Below, piece by piece: positions 9,037-18,321 of a DNA stretch of 64,000 nt; position 1 is the stretch's first letter; the number at the start of each line of letters is the position of its first letter. Origin of the DNA: an uncultured Sulfurovum sp. (lineage in GTDB: Bacteria; Campylobacterota; Campylobacteria; Campylobacterales; Sulfurovaceae). The notes beneath the pieces were generated by a model that saw only the letters and a program-made list of their open reading frames with translations, had not been told where the DNA came from and did not search any database. The stretch lies in NCBI GenBank assembly GCA_902727895.1, contig CACVAP010000039.1, forward strand, positions 62,001-126,000. Reading direction: 5' to 3'. A program made the translations under genes and the position numbers.

Positions 9037-9320
9037 TCTTTTCCTTTATTTGATTGAATTTTATATTGGTGAGGTTCAGGAGTAAGACGGTTAGTGTTGT
9101 CAGAGTAAAGAATATCACTCAAAGGATTTTTAATGCAGTTTATAAAAACATTCTCTTTTAGCTCATCAAGCGAAGAGAGTTTTAGCCCTTCCTCTTCAAA
9201 CACTAGGTCATTTATAGAGACGGTTTTGTAGTCACCGTTTAGGAGTATTGCACAGTACCCATCTCTTTCATTTATAATAATAGTATTTTGATTAGTTGGT
9301 TTGTAAGTAGCTTTTTTCAA
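9027..9320 (-). CDS. Small protein encoded directly upstream of gajA
   Basis: A 97-residue hypothetical protein whose 3' end overlaps gajA by 10 bases, so it is probably translated from the same mRNA. The start is a TTG at 9320; a TATAAT -10 lies 30 bases upstream. It has a beta-rich N-terminal half (CAILLNGDYKTVSINDLVFEEEG) and a polar tail, with no membrane segment or catalytic motif that I recognise. It could be an accessory, regulatory or immunity-like partner of Gabija, or the leftover of a larger gene. Neither can be decided here. Confidence 0.55.
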   Translation of the reverse strand: MKKATYKPTNQNTIIINERDGYCAILLNGDYKTVSINDLVFEEEGLKLSSLDELKENVFINCIKNPLSDILYSDNTNRLTPEPHQYKIQSNKGKECI

Positions 9321-9893
9321 GTGAGTTCCCTATTTTCAGCTCATAAACAATTATAACTTAATAAATAAAACAAGCAGTTGTTTTAAACAATGACATAATT
9401 GGAAAACAAGCACGTAAAATTATAAATATAGAAAATAGTACTCTAGAGACTTATAAAACTTCTCAAACAAGCCTTTTTAAAGTAAAAAACAACAATATAA
9501 AACTATATACCTTTAATTAAAAATAACAATAATTTTATTATATTAATTTATATTATATTTACTTATATTTTAAACAAACTTTCTAAAATACTATAAATTA
9601 TGTGAAGAAATTATGAAAAAATCTAGCTATCATATTCATAGCGATATTCGTTATCGTTATAAGGGCTATACAAAGGACCTGAGGAAGAATTTTAGAAAGT
9701 TTCAAAGAAGTTTACATACTTCTGCAACACAAATAGCAAAATGTTTTTTCAAGTTAAAGGAGGAAATCTCATTTTGTTATTTACTACCCCCCCTATTTTA
9801 ACTTCAAATCTCTACAATCCATTGAACTCTATTTCTAATATCTCACACATTTATTATCAATAAAATGATAAACTCAAAACTTGGGGGAATCAA
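9321..9893. other. AT-rich intergenic region between Gabija and the PAP2 gene
   Basis: About 570 bases with extreme A+T content around 9480-9600 and no convincing gene. A 62-codon frame at 9613-9801 on the plus strand (MKKSSYHIHSDIRYRYKGY...) has no clear ribosome-binding site or family motif. Its codon use is unlike the neighbours (AGG, CTG, AAG). It may be a gene fragment or noise at the edge of the defence island. Confidence 0.4.
9350..9399 (-). promoter_or_regulatory. Putative Gabija promoter with TTGTTTTAAACAA palindrome
   Basis: A -10 (TATAAT, minus strand 9355-9350) lies 30 bases before the TTG of the first gene. Upstream is a 13-base palindrome at 9378-9390. Next to it is AATGACATAATTG, a degenerate relative of the CAATTTGACAT box: the DUF1016 promoter has almost the same run GTTTAAAACAA beside its box. 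The spacing to the -10 is about five bases longer than in the four good copies. Confidence 0.4.
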
Positions 9894-10412
9894 TTGAAAA
9901 TAAAAATATTATTAACTTTATCGGTACTACTAACACAAACTACATTTGCAATAGATAGCGAAAAAATAGGAGACATCCTTCTTCTTGCTATACCCTCAAC
10001 TGTTTATGGAACAACCCTTTACCTTGATGATGATGAAGGACAAAATCAATTTCATAAATCATTTGCCACCAATGCAGCCATAACTTATGGATTAAAATAC
10101 AGCGTTAACAGAACAAGACCAAATGGTGAAAAACATTCTTTTCCTTCAGGACATACCTCAGCAACATTTCAATCAGCTGCATTTGTTCATAAACGATATG
10201 GATTAGATTATTCAATCCCTGCTTATTTAGGAGCCATATTTGTAGGCTATAGTAGAATAAAAGCAGATGAACACCATAACTCTAATGTACTTGCAGGAGC
10301 AGTCATAGGAACATTAAGTAGTTTTTATTTTACAACGAACTACAAACAATTGGAAATAAAACCAATCGCCATGAATTCAGGATATGGTATTGGAATTAGT
10401 AGTCGCTGGTAA
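9894..10412 (+). CDS. PAP2-family membrane-associated phosphatase
   Basis: A phosphatidic-acid-phosphatase type 2 protein, likely a lipid or isoprenoid-lipid phosphatase of the periplasmic face. The three catalytic blocks are visible: KYSVNRTRP (about 75-83), FPSGHTSA (about 89-96) and GYSRIKADEHH (about 122-132). A signal or first membrane segment is at residues 1-18. The start is TTG, supported by GGGGGA seven bases upstream. At 172 residues it is a short, single-domain member. The exact lipid substrate is unknown. Confidence 0.85.
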   Translation: MKIKILLTLSVLLTQTTFAIDSEKIGDILLLAIPSTVYGTTLYLDDDEGQNQFHKSFATNAAITYGLKYSVNRTRPNGEKHSFPSGHTSATFQSAAFVHKRYGLDYSIPAYLGAIFVGYSRIKADEHHNSNVLAGAVIGTLSSFYFTTNYKQLEIKPIAMNSGYGIGISSRW

Positions 10413-10499
10413 AATAATGGCATAATATAGCCCACTTGATATTTATCAAGTAACAATTCCCCCTTATTATCTATAATAAAATAAAAAAGGATTACCTGT

Positions 10500-10928
10500 A
10501 TGGCATTAGTTTATATAGAACAACTTGAAGACTTAGACGTTGAAGAGATGCAACAAACACACGAAGACGAAGTGAAACTATTGAATGAGATAGATAAACT
10601 TGCTACACAACATCAAATGGGTCAGCCTACCTTAGAAGAATTAGAAGTAAAACTGAATCAATATCTTGTTCATGTAAAAGAACACTTTTCTAATGAAGAA
10701 AAACTTATGAGAAAATATGACTTTCCTTCTTACGAAATGCATAAAATGGCACATGATATCTTTTTAGCCGATTTAGGTTATGCTGTAAATCAATGGAAGC
10801 GAACTGATAACCTAGAGAAAATCACCAACTTCATCCGTAAGTCACCAGAATGGATAGTCCTACACATCAACAGTGTAGATGCACCAACATCAGCTTTTAT
10901 AGCAAAACAAATGGAACTTGAAGCATAA
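10500..10928 (+). CDS. Bacteriohemerythrin-like protein
   Basis: A 142-residue four-helix oxygen-binding, di-iron protein. Iron-ligand candidates fall in the family order: His in QQTHEDEV (about 21), His-Glu in HVKEHFSNEEKLM (about 57-66), HKMAHDIFL (about 80-84) and the C-terminal WIVLHINSVD (about 120-125). It is single-domain and cytoplasmic, probably storing or sensing O2 in a microaerophile. It is a monocistronic unit followed by a hairpin. Confidence 0.88.
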   Translation: MALVYIEQLEDLDVEEMQQTHEDEVKLLNEIDKLATQHQMGQPTLEELEVKLNQYLVHVKEHFSNEEKLMRKYDFPSYEMHKMAHDIFLADLGYAVNQWKRTDNLEKITNFIRKSPEWIVLHINSVDAPTSAFIAKQMELEA

Positions 10929-10934
10929 TATAAA

Positions 10935-10962
10935 TTTTGTATCAGCACAAGTTGATACAAAA
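10935..10962 (+). terminator. Hairpin after the hemerythrin gene
   Basis: A perfect 10-bp inverted repeat (TTTTGTATCA / TGATACAAAA) with an 8-base loop lies 7 bases after the stop codon. There is no U-run, but the A/T-rich stem and position fit a terminator. Confidence 0.55.
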
Positions 10963-11046
10963 CAATAAATCACATTTAGACTAACCCTCCCTACTAACTT
11001 CTTTAGCTAAAATTACAATATCACTTCATATTTACGGAGAACCATC

Positions 11047-12465
11047 ATCAAATTAAAATCTATTTTCTCAAACAGCTTCGGTATTCTCTTTTCACGTGTA
11101 ACAGGTCTTGGACGTGATGTTGCTATGGCATCGGCACTTGGTGCTTCCATTTGGACAGACATCTTTTTTGTAGCTTTTAAACTTCCCAATCTTTTTAGAC
11201 GCATCTTTGCAGAAGGTGCTTTTACCCAAGCCTTTATGCCTTCGTTCATTGCTTCAAAACAAAAAGGGGTCTTTGCCACAGCCATTTTCTTACGTTTCAT
11301 GCTCATACTTATTGGTTTTTCTCTGCTGGTCACCCTTTTTCCTGAAGTTCTAACCAAGATTATTACCCCAGATTGGTCAGCAGAACAGATAGCCCAAACA
11401 GCCCCTTTAACTGCCATTAACTTTTGGTATTTGGACTTAGTATTTATAGTGACATTTTTAGCAACACTACTACAATACAAAGAGCATTTTGCAACCTCTG
11501 CCATGTCTACAGCACTACTAAACATCTCTATGATAGCTGCTTTACTTTTTTACATGAAAGAAGAACCTGAAACCATTATCTTTGCACTTTCTTTTGCTGT
11601 ACTTATTGGTGGTACGCTTCAAGTTATTGCCCATCTCATCGCCATTAAACAGTTTAACTTACAACGCATACTCATAGGTGGTTGGAAATACCGAAATAAA
11701 GAGAGTAAACAGAAAGATTTAAAGAAAGAAAAGAAAGATTTTAACAACCTATTTTTCCCATCTGTATGGGGTAACTCTATGCCTCAAATCTCTTCGTTTA
11801 TAGATACTATATTAGCTTCTTTTCTTATCTCAGGTTCTATCTCTTACCTGTTCTATGCCAATCGTATTTTTCAATTGCCTTTAGCCATTATTGCCATTGC
11901 AGCTTCCATTGCCCTTTTCCCTGCCATTTCAAAAGCCATTAAACATGACAACGAAGCATTGGCACATCAACACCTAAACCGTGTCTTTTGGATTCTTCTC
12001 TCTTTACTTGGTTTAGCCACACTTATGGGAATTATATTAGCAGAACCGATTGTATGGTTACTTTTTGAACGTGGAGCCTACACAGCTCAAATGACAGCCG
12101 ACACTGCTGCTGTTTTAACCATGTACATGTTGGGACTTATTCCTTATGGTTTGGCAAAACTTTTTTCCCTCTTTCTTTACGCAAAAAAAGAACATAGAAA
12201 AGCTGCCAAGATTGCCACCATTACGCTACTCATAAATGTTACTGTATCTTTTACCCTTATGAAACTAATGGGTGCGCCTGGTTTAGCACTTGCTGGAAGT
12301 ATTGGAGGACTTGTATTTTTCATACTTACGCTTAGAGGTGTTGGGTTTCATGTCTTAACAGATATTTTAAATATGAAAAAACTTATCTATGTTTTCATTG
12401 GGCTTTCTGTCTCTGCTGTTGTTTTAGTTTTTCTTAATGGTCTCATCATTGAATGGATACGTTAA
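11047..12465 (+). CDS. murJ: Lipid II flippase MurJ (non-standard start codon)
   Basis: Polytopic MATE-like membrane protein that flips lipid II. Characteristic text includes FGILFSRVTGLGRD, TDIFFVAFKLPNLFRRI and FAEGAFTQAFMPSF, followed by about 13-14 hydrophobic segments. The first in-frame ATG (11125) would remove the first transmembrane helix, and the conserved sequence clearly continues upstream to KLKSIFSNSFG. No ATG, GTG or TTG occurs there. The only good ribosome-binding site, GGAG at 11036-11039, sits seven bases before ATC at 11047 (four before another ATC). So translation seems to begin at ATC, or a start codon has been mutated or misread. Confidence 0.88.
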   Translation: MKLKSIFSNSFGILFSRVTGLGRDVAMASALGASIWTDIFFVAFKLPNLFRRIFAEGAFTQAFMPSFIASKQKGVFATAIFLRFMLILIGFSLLVTLFPEVLTKIITPDWSAEQIAQTAPLTAINFWYLDLVFIVTFLATLLQYKEHFATSAMSTALLNISMIAALLFYMKEEPETIIFALSFAVLIGGTLQVIAHLIAIKQFNLQRILIGGWKYRNKESKQKDLKKEKKDFNNLFFPSVWGNSMPQISSFIDTILASFLISGSISYLFYANRIFQLPLAIIAIAASIALFPAISKAIKHDNEALAHQHLNRVFWILLSLLGLATLMGIILAEPIVWLLFERGAYTAQMTADTAAVLTMYMLGLIPYGLAKLFSLFLYAKKEHRKAAKIATITLLINVTVSFTLMKLMGAPGLALAGSIGGLVFFILTLRGVGFHVLTDILNMKKLIYVFIGLSVSAVVLVFLNGLIIEWIR

Positions 12466-12533
12466 AAATAATTTAAATTACACTTATTCTCCACTTATTT
12501 TTAATATCCTTTAACAAATTATAAGGATTAACA

Positions 12534-12893
12534 ATGAAAAAAGTATTACTTCTTGTGTTAGTTATTGGACTATTTACGGGTTGTCGTCATCATCCCTTAC
12601 TTCCCCTTGGTCATGGTGGAGGAGGATACCATGATAACCGTCAATACAATAATAGCTACAGAAACACACACCGTGATTACAACCAAAGAGACCGAAGACA
12701 AGTAGATAGATCTAGAAATCATAAGCGTGACACTAGAAGTAATAACAATCGAGACCGTAGAGACAGTAATAACTATAGAGGTCGTAGCTCTGATACGCGA
12801 ATGAATGTTACAAGACATAATAATGACAGAAGTTCTAGTCGAAATAATAGAAGAGACAGTAGAACGGATACTAGAAGTTCAGGAAGAAGATAG
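12534..12893 (+). CDS. Small Arg/Asn-rich lipoprotein
   Basis: A lipobox FTGC follows a short signal peptide (residues 1-17), so the mature protein begins at a lipidated Cys. The rest is low-complexity: a Gly/His patch (LGHGGGGYH), then Asn, Arg, Asp and Ser repeats (NNRDRRDS, RSSSRNNRRD). The strong positive charge suggests binding to anionic surface polymers or nucleic acid, but this is inference. AAGGA precedes the ATG, and a terminator overlaps the stop. Confidence 0.7.
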   Translation: MKKVLLLVLVIGLFTGCRHHPLLPLGHGGGGYHDNRQYNNSYRNTHRDYNQRDRRQVDRSRNHKRDTRSNNNRDRRDSNNYRGRSSDTRMNVTRHNNDRSSSRNNRRDSRTDTRSSGRR

Positions 12894-12911
12894 ATACTAA
12901 ATCAGTATCTA
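12891..12911 (+). terminator. Rho-independent terminator after the Arg-rich lipoprotein
   Basis: The 8-bp stem TAGATACT / AGTATCTA begins at the stop codon, has a 5-base loop, and is followed by a T-rich stretch (tccatattttattt). Confidence 0.65.
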
Positions 12912-12928
12912 TCCATATTTTATTTACT

Positions 12929-15900
12929 TTATTTAGCTTCTTTGCTTTTTCTATACCCCCACCCATACAAAATAGGCAAAATAATCAAAGTCAAAAGTGT
13001 AGAACTTGCCAATCCATTAATAACCACTATCGCCAATGGTCGTTGTATCTCTGAGCCTGGTCCTGTTGCAAAGAGTAGTGGTATAAGCCCAAAAGACGCA
13101 ATGAGTGCTGTCATGAGTACGGGTCTTAACCTTTTTACAGCTCCTTCAACTATGACTTCTTTAACAGCCATTCCTTTTTGTACTAGATGGTTAAAGTAGT
13201 TCATCATAACCACTCCGTTTAACATGGCAATTCCCAGTAAAGCAATAAACCCAACCGAAGCAGGAACCGACATGTATTCTCCAGAAAAGTATAGTCCTGC
13301 GAAACCTCCTATAAGCGCCAATGGGACATTCATAAAAACCATGGTTGCTTGTAGTAGTGAACCAAAGGAAACAAAGAGAAGCATAAAGACTAAAAAGAGT
13401 GCTATTGGTACAATAATCAGCAATCTATCTGATGCACGTTGTTGATTTTCAAACTCTCCTCCATAGCTTAGGTAGTAGCCTGCTGGCAAGGTTAATTCTT
13501 TGGCTACTTTGGCTTTGACTTCTTCTACAAAACCAACCAAGTCTCTGCCCTCTACATTACTCTGTACTACTGTTTTTCGGTAACCATTTTCATGTTCTAT
13601 CTGTACAGGTCCTGAACTTTGTTTAAAGTTGATGAGTTTACTTAATGCAACGCTCTCCCCACTGGCTAATGGATAATAAAGTTCTTGTATCTTTTCTAAT
13701 GAATTTCTGTAACGCTCATGACCTTTAACCACCAAGTCTATCCGTCGCATTCCCTCTTGGATAATCCCAACTTTTGAGCCTGTGACCATGGTATTTAAAA
13801 ACTCATTGACCTCATCTTGTTGTACTCCATAGTAACCCATGTTTTTTTGATTAAAAGAAAGTTCAAAATACGCAACACCATCATTAGATTTTTTGAAAAC
13901 ATCAGAACTTCCTTGCGTAGACTCTAAAATAACTTTTATCTCTTCGGCTATCTTCTCTAGTTCCTTGGCATCACTTCCAAAAACATCAATGGCTAAGTCA
14001 CCTCTAACCCCTGTTATCATCTCTGATACTCTCATTTCTATGGGTTGAGTGAAAACACCTTCCATGCCTCCCATCTCTTCGATAACCGTACGAATCTGCT
14101 CTACAATGTCAGCTCTCGATGCCGATTGCCATTGCTCTTCAGGTTTCATAATCAAAAAGGTATCAGTATCGTTAAGGCTCATTGGATCAAGCCCTATTTC
14201 ATCACTTCCTGTTCGGGCAATTATTTTTTCTATATCAGGTACAGCCTTCATCAGTTTTTGTTGAATTTTTAAATTAAAAGCCACACTCTCTTCAAGTGAA
14301 ATAGAAGGGGGTGTTTCTATCATGACAATGGTTGTTCCCTCATCCATCGTAGGCATAAACGTTTTACCTGTCTCCATCGCCAAATAAAGTGAGCCTGCAA
14401 AAAGTATCACCACTAAGAACATAACCGACTTTGAAAAACGAATACAAAACTTTAACAACGGTCTATAAAGTTTAATAAGCACACGAACCAACCATGATTC
14501 TTTGTCTTCTCTTTTACTTAAAATAAACGAACTAAGTACAGGTATAAGTGTTAACGCTAAAATCAATGAAGAAAAAAGTGCAAAAACAATACTCAATGCC
14601 ACAGGAGCAAAAAGTTTTCCTTCTAAACCTTGAAGCGTAAAGAGAGGCATAAAAACAATAATAATAATCAAAACCCCCGTAATAATCGACGGTGCCATCT
14701 CAATAGACGCTTCACGAATAATATCTAGTTTACTCTCATCTTCTCTCTCTTTATTTCCCAACTCAGCTGTAATGTGTTCAACCATAACCACAGCAGAATC
14801 GACCAGCATCCCTATGGCAATGGCAAGTCCTCCAAGGCTCATAAGGTTGGCAGACAATCCAAAGTACTCCATAGCAATGAATGTCATAAGCAAGGCAAAA
14901 GGTAAAATCAACGCCACAGAAAAAGCAGATGCTAAGTTTCCAAGCATCAGTAAAAGAATCACAAATATTAAAATGACTGCTTCAAACAAAGCATTTTTTA
15001 CTGTACCCGTTGCTAAGTTTACTAAGTCTGTACGGTCATAAAAAATGTCTATGCTCGTACCTTTGGGTAAAGTTGGTGCAATCACAGCCAATTCACTTTT
15101 TACTTGCTCAAGTACTTTAGTAATATTTGCACCCTTCATCCCAAGAATCAGACCTTGAACAGCTTCAGCTTCTCCATTTTTAGTAACAAACCCTATTCGG
15201 CTTATGTGTCCTATCTGAACATTTGCCACATCTGAAATGCTAATAACTCGATTCTCTCTTTTTCCTATGGGTAAAGCAGCAATGTCATCCAAAGAGTTAA
15301 GCTTTCCAATACTTCGTACTAAAATAGCTTCCACCCCTTGTGTAACACGCCCTGCTCCAGCATTTTGATTGTTGGCTTCTAAGGTTTTGAAAATATCATC
15401 TAATTCAATACCCAAAGATCTCATGGCTGAAAGATTTGGAACAACTTCATAAGTCTTAACTTTACCACCCAAGGCATTCACCTCAGCTACTCCTGAAATG
15501 GCACGCATCTTAGGAGAAATAATCCAATCTAAGAGACTTCTTTTTTCAGTCAAACTAAGGGTATCAGACTCAATGGTAAACATCAAAATCTCACTTAAGG
15601 GCGTAGAGATCGGAGCCAATCCACCCTCAATATTTGCAGGTAATTCCTCTTTAATCTCTATAAAACGTTCACTTACCTGCTGTCTCGCCCAATAAATATC
15701 TGTACCTTCTTCAAAGTCAATACTTACATCACAAATACCATACTTAGAAACCGAACGCATCATGGTCTCACCAGGAATTCCCACCATCCCCATTTCTATG
15801 GGCATCGTAATACGGGATTCCATTTCAGAAGGTGTCATTCCCTTAGATTTTAAAATCAATTTAACTTGAGTAGGAGAAATGTCTGGAAAAGCATCAATGG

Positions 15901-16006
15901 GTAATTCTTTATAAGACTTTACCCCTAATCCCAAAATCACCAATGCCAACAATATTACAAATATACGTTGAGATAAGGCAAAGCGTATTAAACTATTCAT
16001 CTTCAC
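12929..16006 (-). CDS. Heavy-metal RND efflux pump, CusA/CzcA family
   Basis: Inner-membrane proton-driven pump of 1025 residues, the usual size. It has the N-terminal helix (LSQRIFVILLALVIL-like), two large periplasmic loops and twelve membrane spans. TM4 carries GMLVDSAVVMVEH with the proton-relay Asp. Loop text such as ELPIDAFPDISPTQVK and TPLSEILMFT is typical of the HME group. Methionines in the second loop could handle Cu/Ag, but the metal cannot be fixed. It is the last gene of a TolC-adaptor-pump operon and overlaps the adaptor gene by 14 bases. Confidence 0.92.
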   Translation of the reverse strand: MKMNSLIRFALSQRIFVILLALVILGLGVKSYKELPIDAFPDISPTQVKLILKSKGMTPSEMESRITMPIEMGMVGIPGETMMRSVSKYGICDVSIDFEEGTDIYWARQQVSERFIEIKEELPANIEGGLAPISTPLSEILMFTIESDTLSLTEKRSLLDWIISPKMRAISGVAEVNALGGKVKTYEVVPNLSAMRSLGIELDDIFKTLEANNQNAGAGRVTQGVEAILVRSIGKLNSLDDIAALPIGKRENRVISISDVANVQIGHISRIGFVTKNGEAEAVQGLILGMKGANITKVLEQVKSELAVIAPTLPKGTSIDIFYDRTDLVNLATGTVKNALFEAVILIFVILLLMLGNLASAFSVALILPFALLMTFIAMEYFGLSANLMSLGGLAIAIGMLVDSAVVMVEHITAELGNKEREDESKLDIIREASIEMAPSIITGVLIIIIVFMPLFTLQGLEGKLFAPVALSIVFALFSSLILALTLIPVLSSFILSKREDKESWLVRVLIKLYRPLLKFCIRFSKSVMFLVVILFAGSLYLAMETGKTFMPTMDEGTTIVMIETPPSISLEESVAFNLKIQQKLMKAVPDIEKIIARTGSDEIGLDPMSLNDTDTFLIMKPEEQWQSASRADIVEQIRTVIEEMGGMEGVFTQPIEMRVSEMITGVRGDLAIDVFGSDAKELEKIAEEIKVILESTQGSSDVFKKSNDGVAYFELSFNQKNMGYYGVQQDEVNEFLNTMVTGSKVGIIQEGMRRIDLVVKGHERYRNSLEKIQELYYPLASGESVALSKLINFKQSSGPVQIEHENGYRKTVVQSNVEGRDLVGFVEEVKAKVAKELTLPAGYYLSYGGEFENQQRASDRLLIIVPIALFLVFMLLFVSFGSLLQATMVFMNVPLALIGGFAGLYFSGEYMSVPASVGFIALLGIAMLNGVVMMNYFNHLVQKGMAVKEVIVEGAVKRLRPVLMTALIASFGLIPLLFATGPGSEIQRPLAIVVINGLASSTLLTLIILPILYGWGYRKSKEAK

Positions 16007-17066
16007 CCTCCATCAAAGTTTTTAAAACCAACAATGAAGAGACAGCTATGGGTGCATTAAGTGCTGGTATATCTTTTACATAATAATTTGAATTCTCTTC
16101 ACCTACAATCTCTACCGTTAAGGGTTCATAGCCTTTGTCATTCTTTAAGAAGACAACATTTTTACCCTCAATGTTTATAAGTGATTTCTTAGCTACTTTT
16201 ATTGTTTTTTCTGTTCCTATAATGGTCGCTGGATTTCTCATTCCAGAGAGAAACTTAGCAGAGTTAGGTAAAGAAAAACGTACTTTTTGTGTTTGGTTTT
16301 CAGGGTTAATGGTAGGCGCATGAAGTAAGACAGCACTTTCAAAAGATTCTCCATTAAAAGCTATTTTAACTTTTTGACCATTTTTTAAGAGCATTGCTTT
16401 CTGAACCAATATATCCATCTCTAACCACAAAGCTCCCTCTTTAAGTATACTAAACAAAGTATCAGAAGGCATAGTACTTGTTCCAGCCTGCATATTGAGT
16501 GCCAAGAGCTTTCCATTAACTTTAGAGTACACAGGAATGGTTTGTGATATTTTTAAATTATTAGCCAAACTATTTATCATTCTATCAGATGCTCCATAGC
16601 CTTTTAACAAAGCCTTAGAAGCACGTACTCTACTCTTATCTGCTTTATAAATGGCATTCGCTGTGATACACTCTTTTTTAGCAATAATCCCTTCGTTACA
16701 AAGACGATTTTTACGATTAACAACTTGCTTATGCTCTCTCAGTGATAAACTTTCTTCAATAAACTGTTGTTGTATCTCAATCCAGTCTTTTCCTGTAACT
16801 TCAGCTAAAAGTTGACCTTTTTTTACACTGTCATAGGAAGCAACATGGAGTTTTTTGACTTGTGCTTCAAAAGCTAAAGTAATGATATTTAAGTGTTGAG
16901 GAGGCGTTACAACTTCTGCCATAAACTCCCCTAACGGTAGAGTTTTTGAAGCCTTAGGAATTTCTGTTTTTATTTGCCAATCTTGTTCTTGCTCAGCTGT
17001 AAGTACCAAGGTATTTGCTTCAAGTAGTAATAGACTCAAAGAGAGTCCTAATAGTAATTTTTTCAT
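15993..17066 (-). CDS. RND periplasmic adaptor (membrane fusion protein), CusB-like
   Basis: A signal peptide (residues 1-18) is followed by beta-barrel, lipoyl and alpha-hairpin regions: AQVKKLHVASYDSVKKGQLLAEVTG is the lipoyl half-motif, and a Lys/Glu/Leu hairpin follows at about 105-170. At 357 residues it is normal for the family. It bridges the inner-membrane pump encoded next and the outer-membrane channel encoded before it. Two cysteines in the hairpin (RLCNEGIIAKKECI) are unusual for adaptors and could form a disulphide or bind metal. Confidence 0.88.
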   Translation of the reverse strand: MKKLLLGLSLSLLLLEANTLVLTAEQEQDWQIKTEIPKASKTLPLGEFMAEVVTPPQHLNIITLAFEAQVKKLHVASYDSVKKGQLLAEVTGKDWIEIQQQFIEESLSLREHKQVVNRKNRLCNEGIIAKKECITANAIYKADKSRVRASKALLKGYGASDRMINSLANNLKISQTIPVYSKVNGKLLALNMQAGTSTMPSDTLFSILKEGALWLEMDILVQKAMLLKNGQKVKIAFNGESFESAVLLHAPTINPENQTQKVRFSLPNSAKFLSGMRNPATIIGTEKTIKVAKKSLINIEGKNVVFLKNDKGYEPLTVEIVGEENSNYYVKDIPALNAPIAVSSLLVLKTLMEGEDE

Positions 17067-18253
17067 TATTTTATTTCCTTTATTTCACTTAGGCTGTAAA
17101 GCTGAAAAAGCGTCACGTAGTAGCCTTTTTGTTTTTCCAATAGTTCTTGTTGTAAAGTATAGAGTTTTTGCTGACTCGATAAATATTCTATCACCGAACT
17201 CTCTCCGTAGTTATAACTCTTTTTAATAAGTGGCAATAAATTATTGGTATAGTGGTTGATGTTCTGTTTTTGTGCTTCAATATTCTGAAAGTTCTGACTT
17301 AAACGTGATGCCAATTCACGTACTTGGTACTGTTTATTGGCTATCTGCTGTTCATTTTGCAAACTAATGGCAGAACTTTGATGCATAAGCGAAGCCCTTT
17401 CATATTCAGACTTATTACTGGAAAAGTTTAAAGGAATGGAGACACCTATTTTATAAATATCTGTTTCCAACTCTTTAGCATAACCCATGGAAACTTCCAC
17501 ACTCTCAAGCTTTTTCGTATAGCGATCCAAGCCTGCTTGGGTACTTTGTATGCGTTTGTCATGTGCTTCTTGCGAAAGTTGAAAAGCATTGTTTTCTAAA
17601 TGAAGCTCTTGAACTATAGGGTAAGTGTCTTGACAGGACAAAGGCTCAGCACTGTTAAGTGATGTCAAAGAGAGCAAGAGAGTCTTAGCACTTTGCTGTT
17701 TTCTTTGAAGATTTTCAAGCTCCATTTCCAGTCGGTTCAGTTCAAACTTTAACTGTAACAACTCGGTTTTAGCTATTTCATCATGTTTAAATGCTTTCTC
17801 TTTTTTAGCATAAAGTATTGTAAATTGATTGTAGGCTTCTTGGTAAGAACTAACAAACACAACATCTAAACAATACTGATGATATAAGTTCTTAAGTCGG
17901 TTATCAAAACTAATGAGATGCTTCTCTTGCTCTAATAAATGGGCTTCATTATTCAGTCTATTTTGTTTTTGTTCTAGGTTTTGGATGTCCCCTAATTTAA
18001 ACTCTTTTGAGACTGAAATCTCATGTTCATAACCTGAAATACCAATACTGTTTGCTCTTGCAAGTGATTGGTTAAAAGTTAAAGGGTCTGTTTCTGTGTC
18101 TGCTAAGTTTTTAGACTCTAAGGCTAAACCTTCTTGGGTTATGGCTTTTGTTATAAGTTCTTTTTGTTCTGAGTTTTCTAATATGTCATTTAGTGTTAAC
18201 GCTTGGGAATGGAGCATTCCTAGGCATATACAACTTAAAAGTAATATTTTCAT
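17066..18253 (-). CDS. TolC-family outer-membrane efflux protein
   Basis: First gene of the efflux operon. A 395-residue outer-membrane factor with a signal peptide (MKILLLSCICLGMLHSQA) and long helical hairpins in two repeats, each rich in Gln/Leu/Lys (ELLQLKFELNRLEMELENL). It should trimerise as the exit duct. Its stop and the next start overlap by one base, so translation is coupled. A short Cys-rich exported protein is encoded 68 bases upstream in the same direction. Confidence 0.85.
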   Translation of the reverse strand: MKILLLSCICLGMLHSQALTLNDILENSEQKELITKAITQEGLALESKNLADTETDPLTFNQSLARANSIGISGYEHEISVSKEFKLGDIQNLEQKQNRLNNEAHLLEQEKHLISFDNRLKNLYHQYCLDVVFVSSYQEAYNQFTILYAKKEKAFKHDEIAKTELLQLKFELNRLEMELENLQRKQQSAKTLLLSLTSLNSAEPLSCQDTYPIVQELHLENNAFQLSQEAHDKRIQSTQAGLDRYTKKLESVEVSMGYAKELETDIYKIGVSIPLNFSSNKSEYERASLMHQSSAISLQNEQQIANKQYQVRELASRLSQNFQNIEAQKQNINHYTNNLLPLIKKSYNYGESSVIEYLSSQQKLYTLQQELLEKQKGYYVTLFQLYSLSEIKEIK

Positions 18254-18321
18254 TATCTATTCCTTTAATTATAAAAAGTTAATTTGTTAAAAATATGATG
18301 TAAAAAGGTAAGGTGAAAAGA

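Noticed and set aside
9613-9801. 62-codon plus-strand frame
   Set aside because: It lacks a good ribosome-binding site and family motifs, and its codon use differs from the neighbours; noted only within the AT-rich region.
11013-11525. 170-codon minus-strand frame over murJ
   Set aside because: It lies antisense to conserved MurJ sequence and has a composition typical of a shadow frame.
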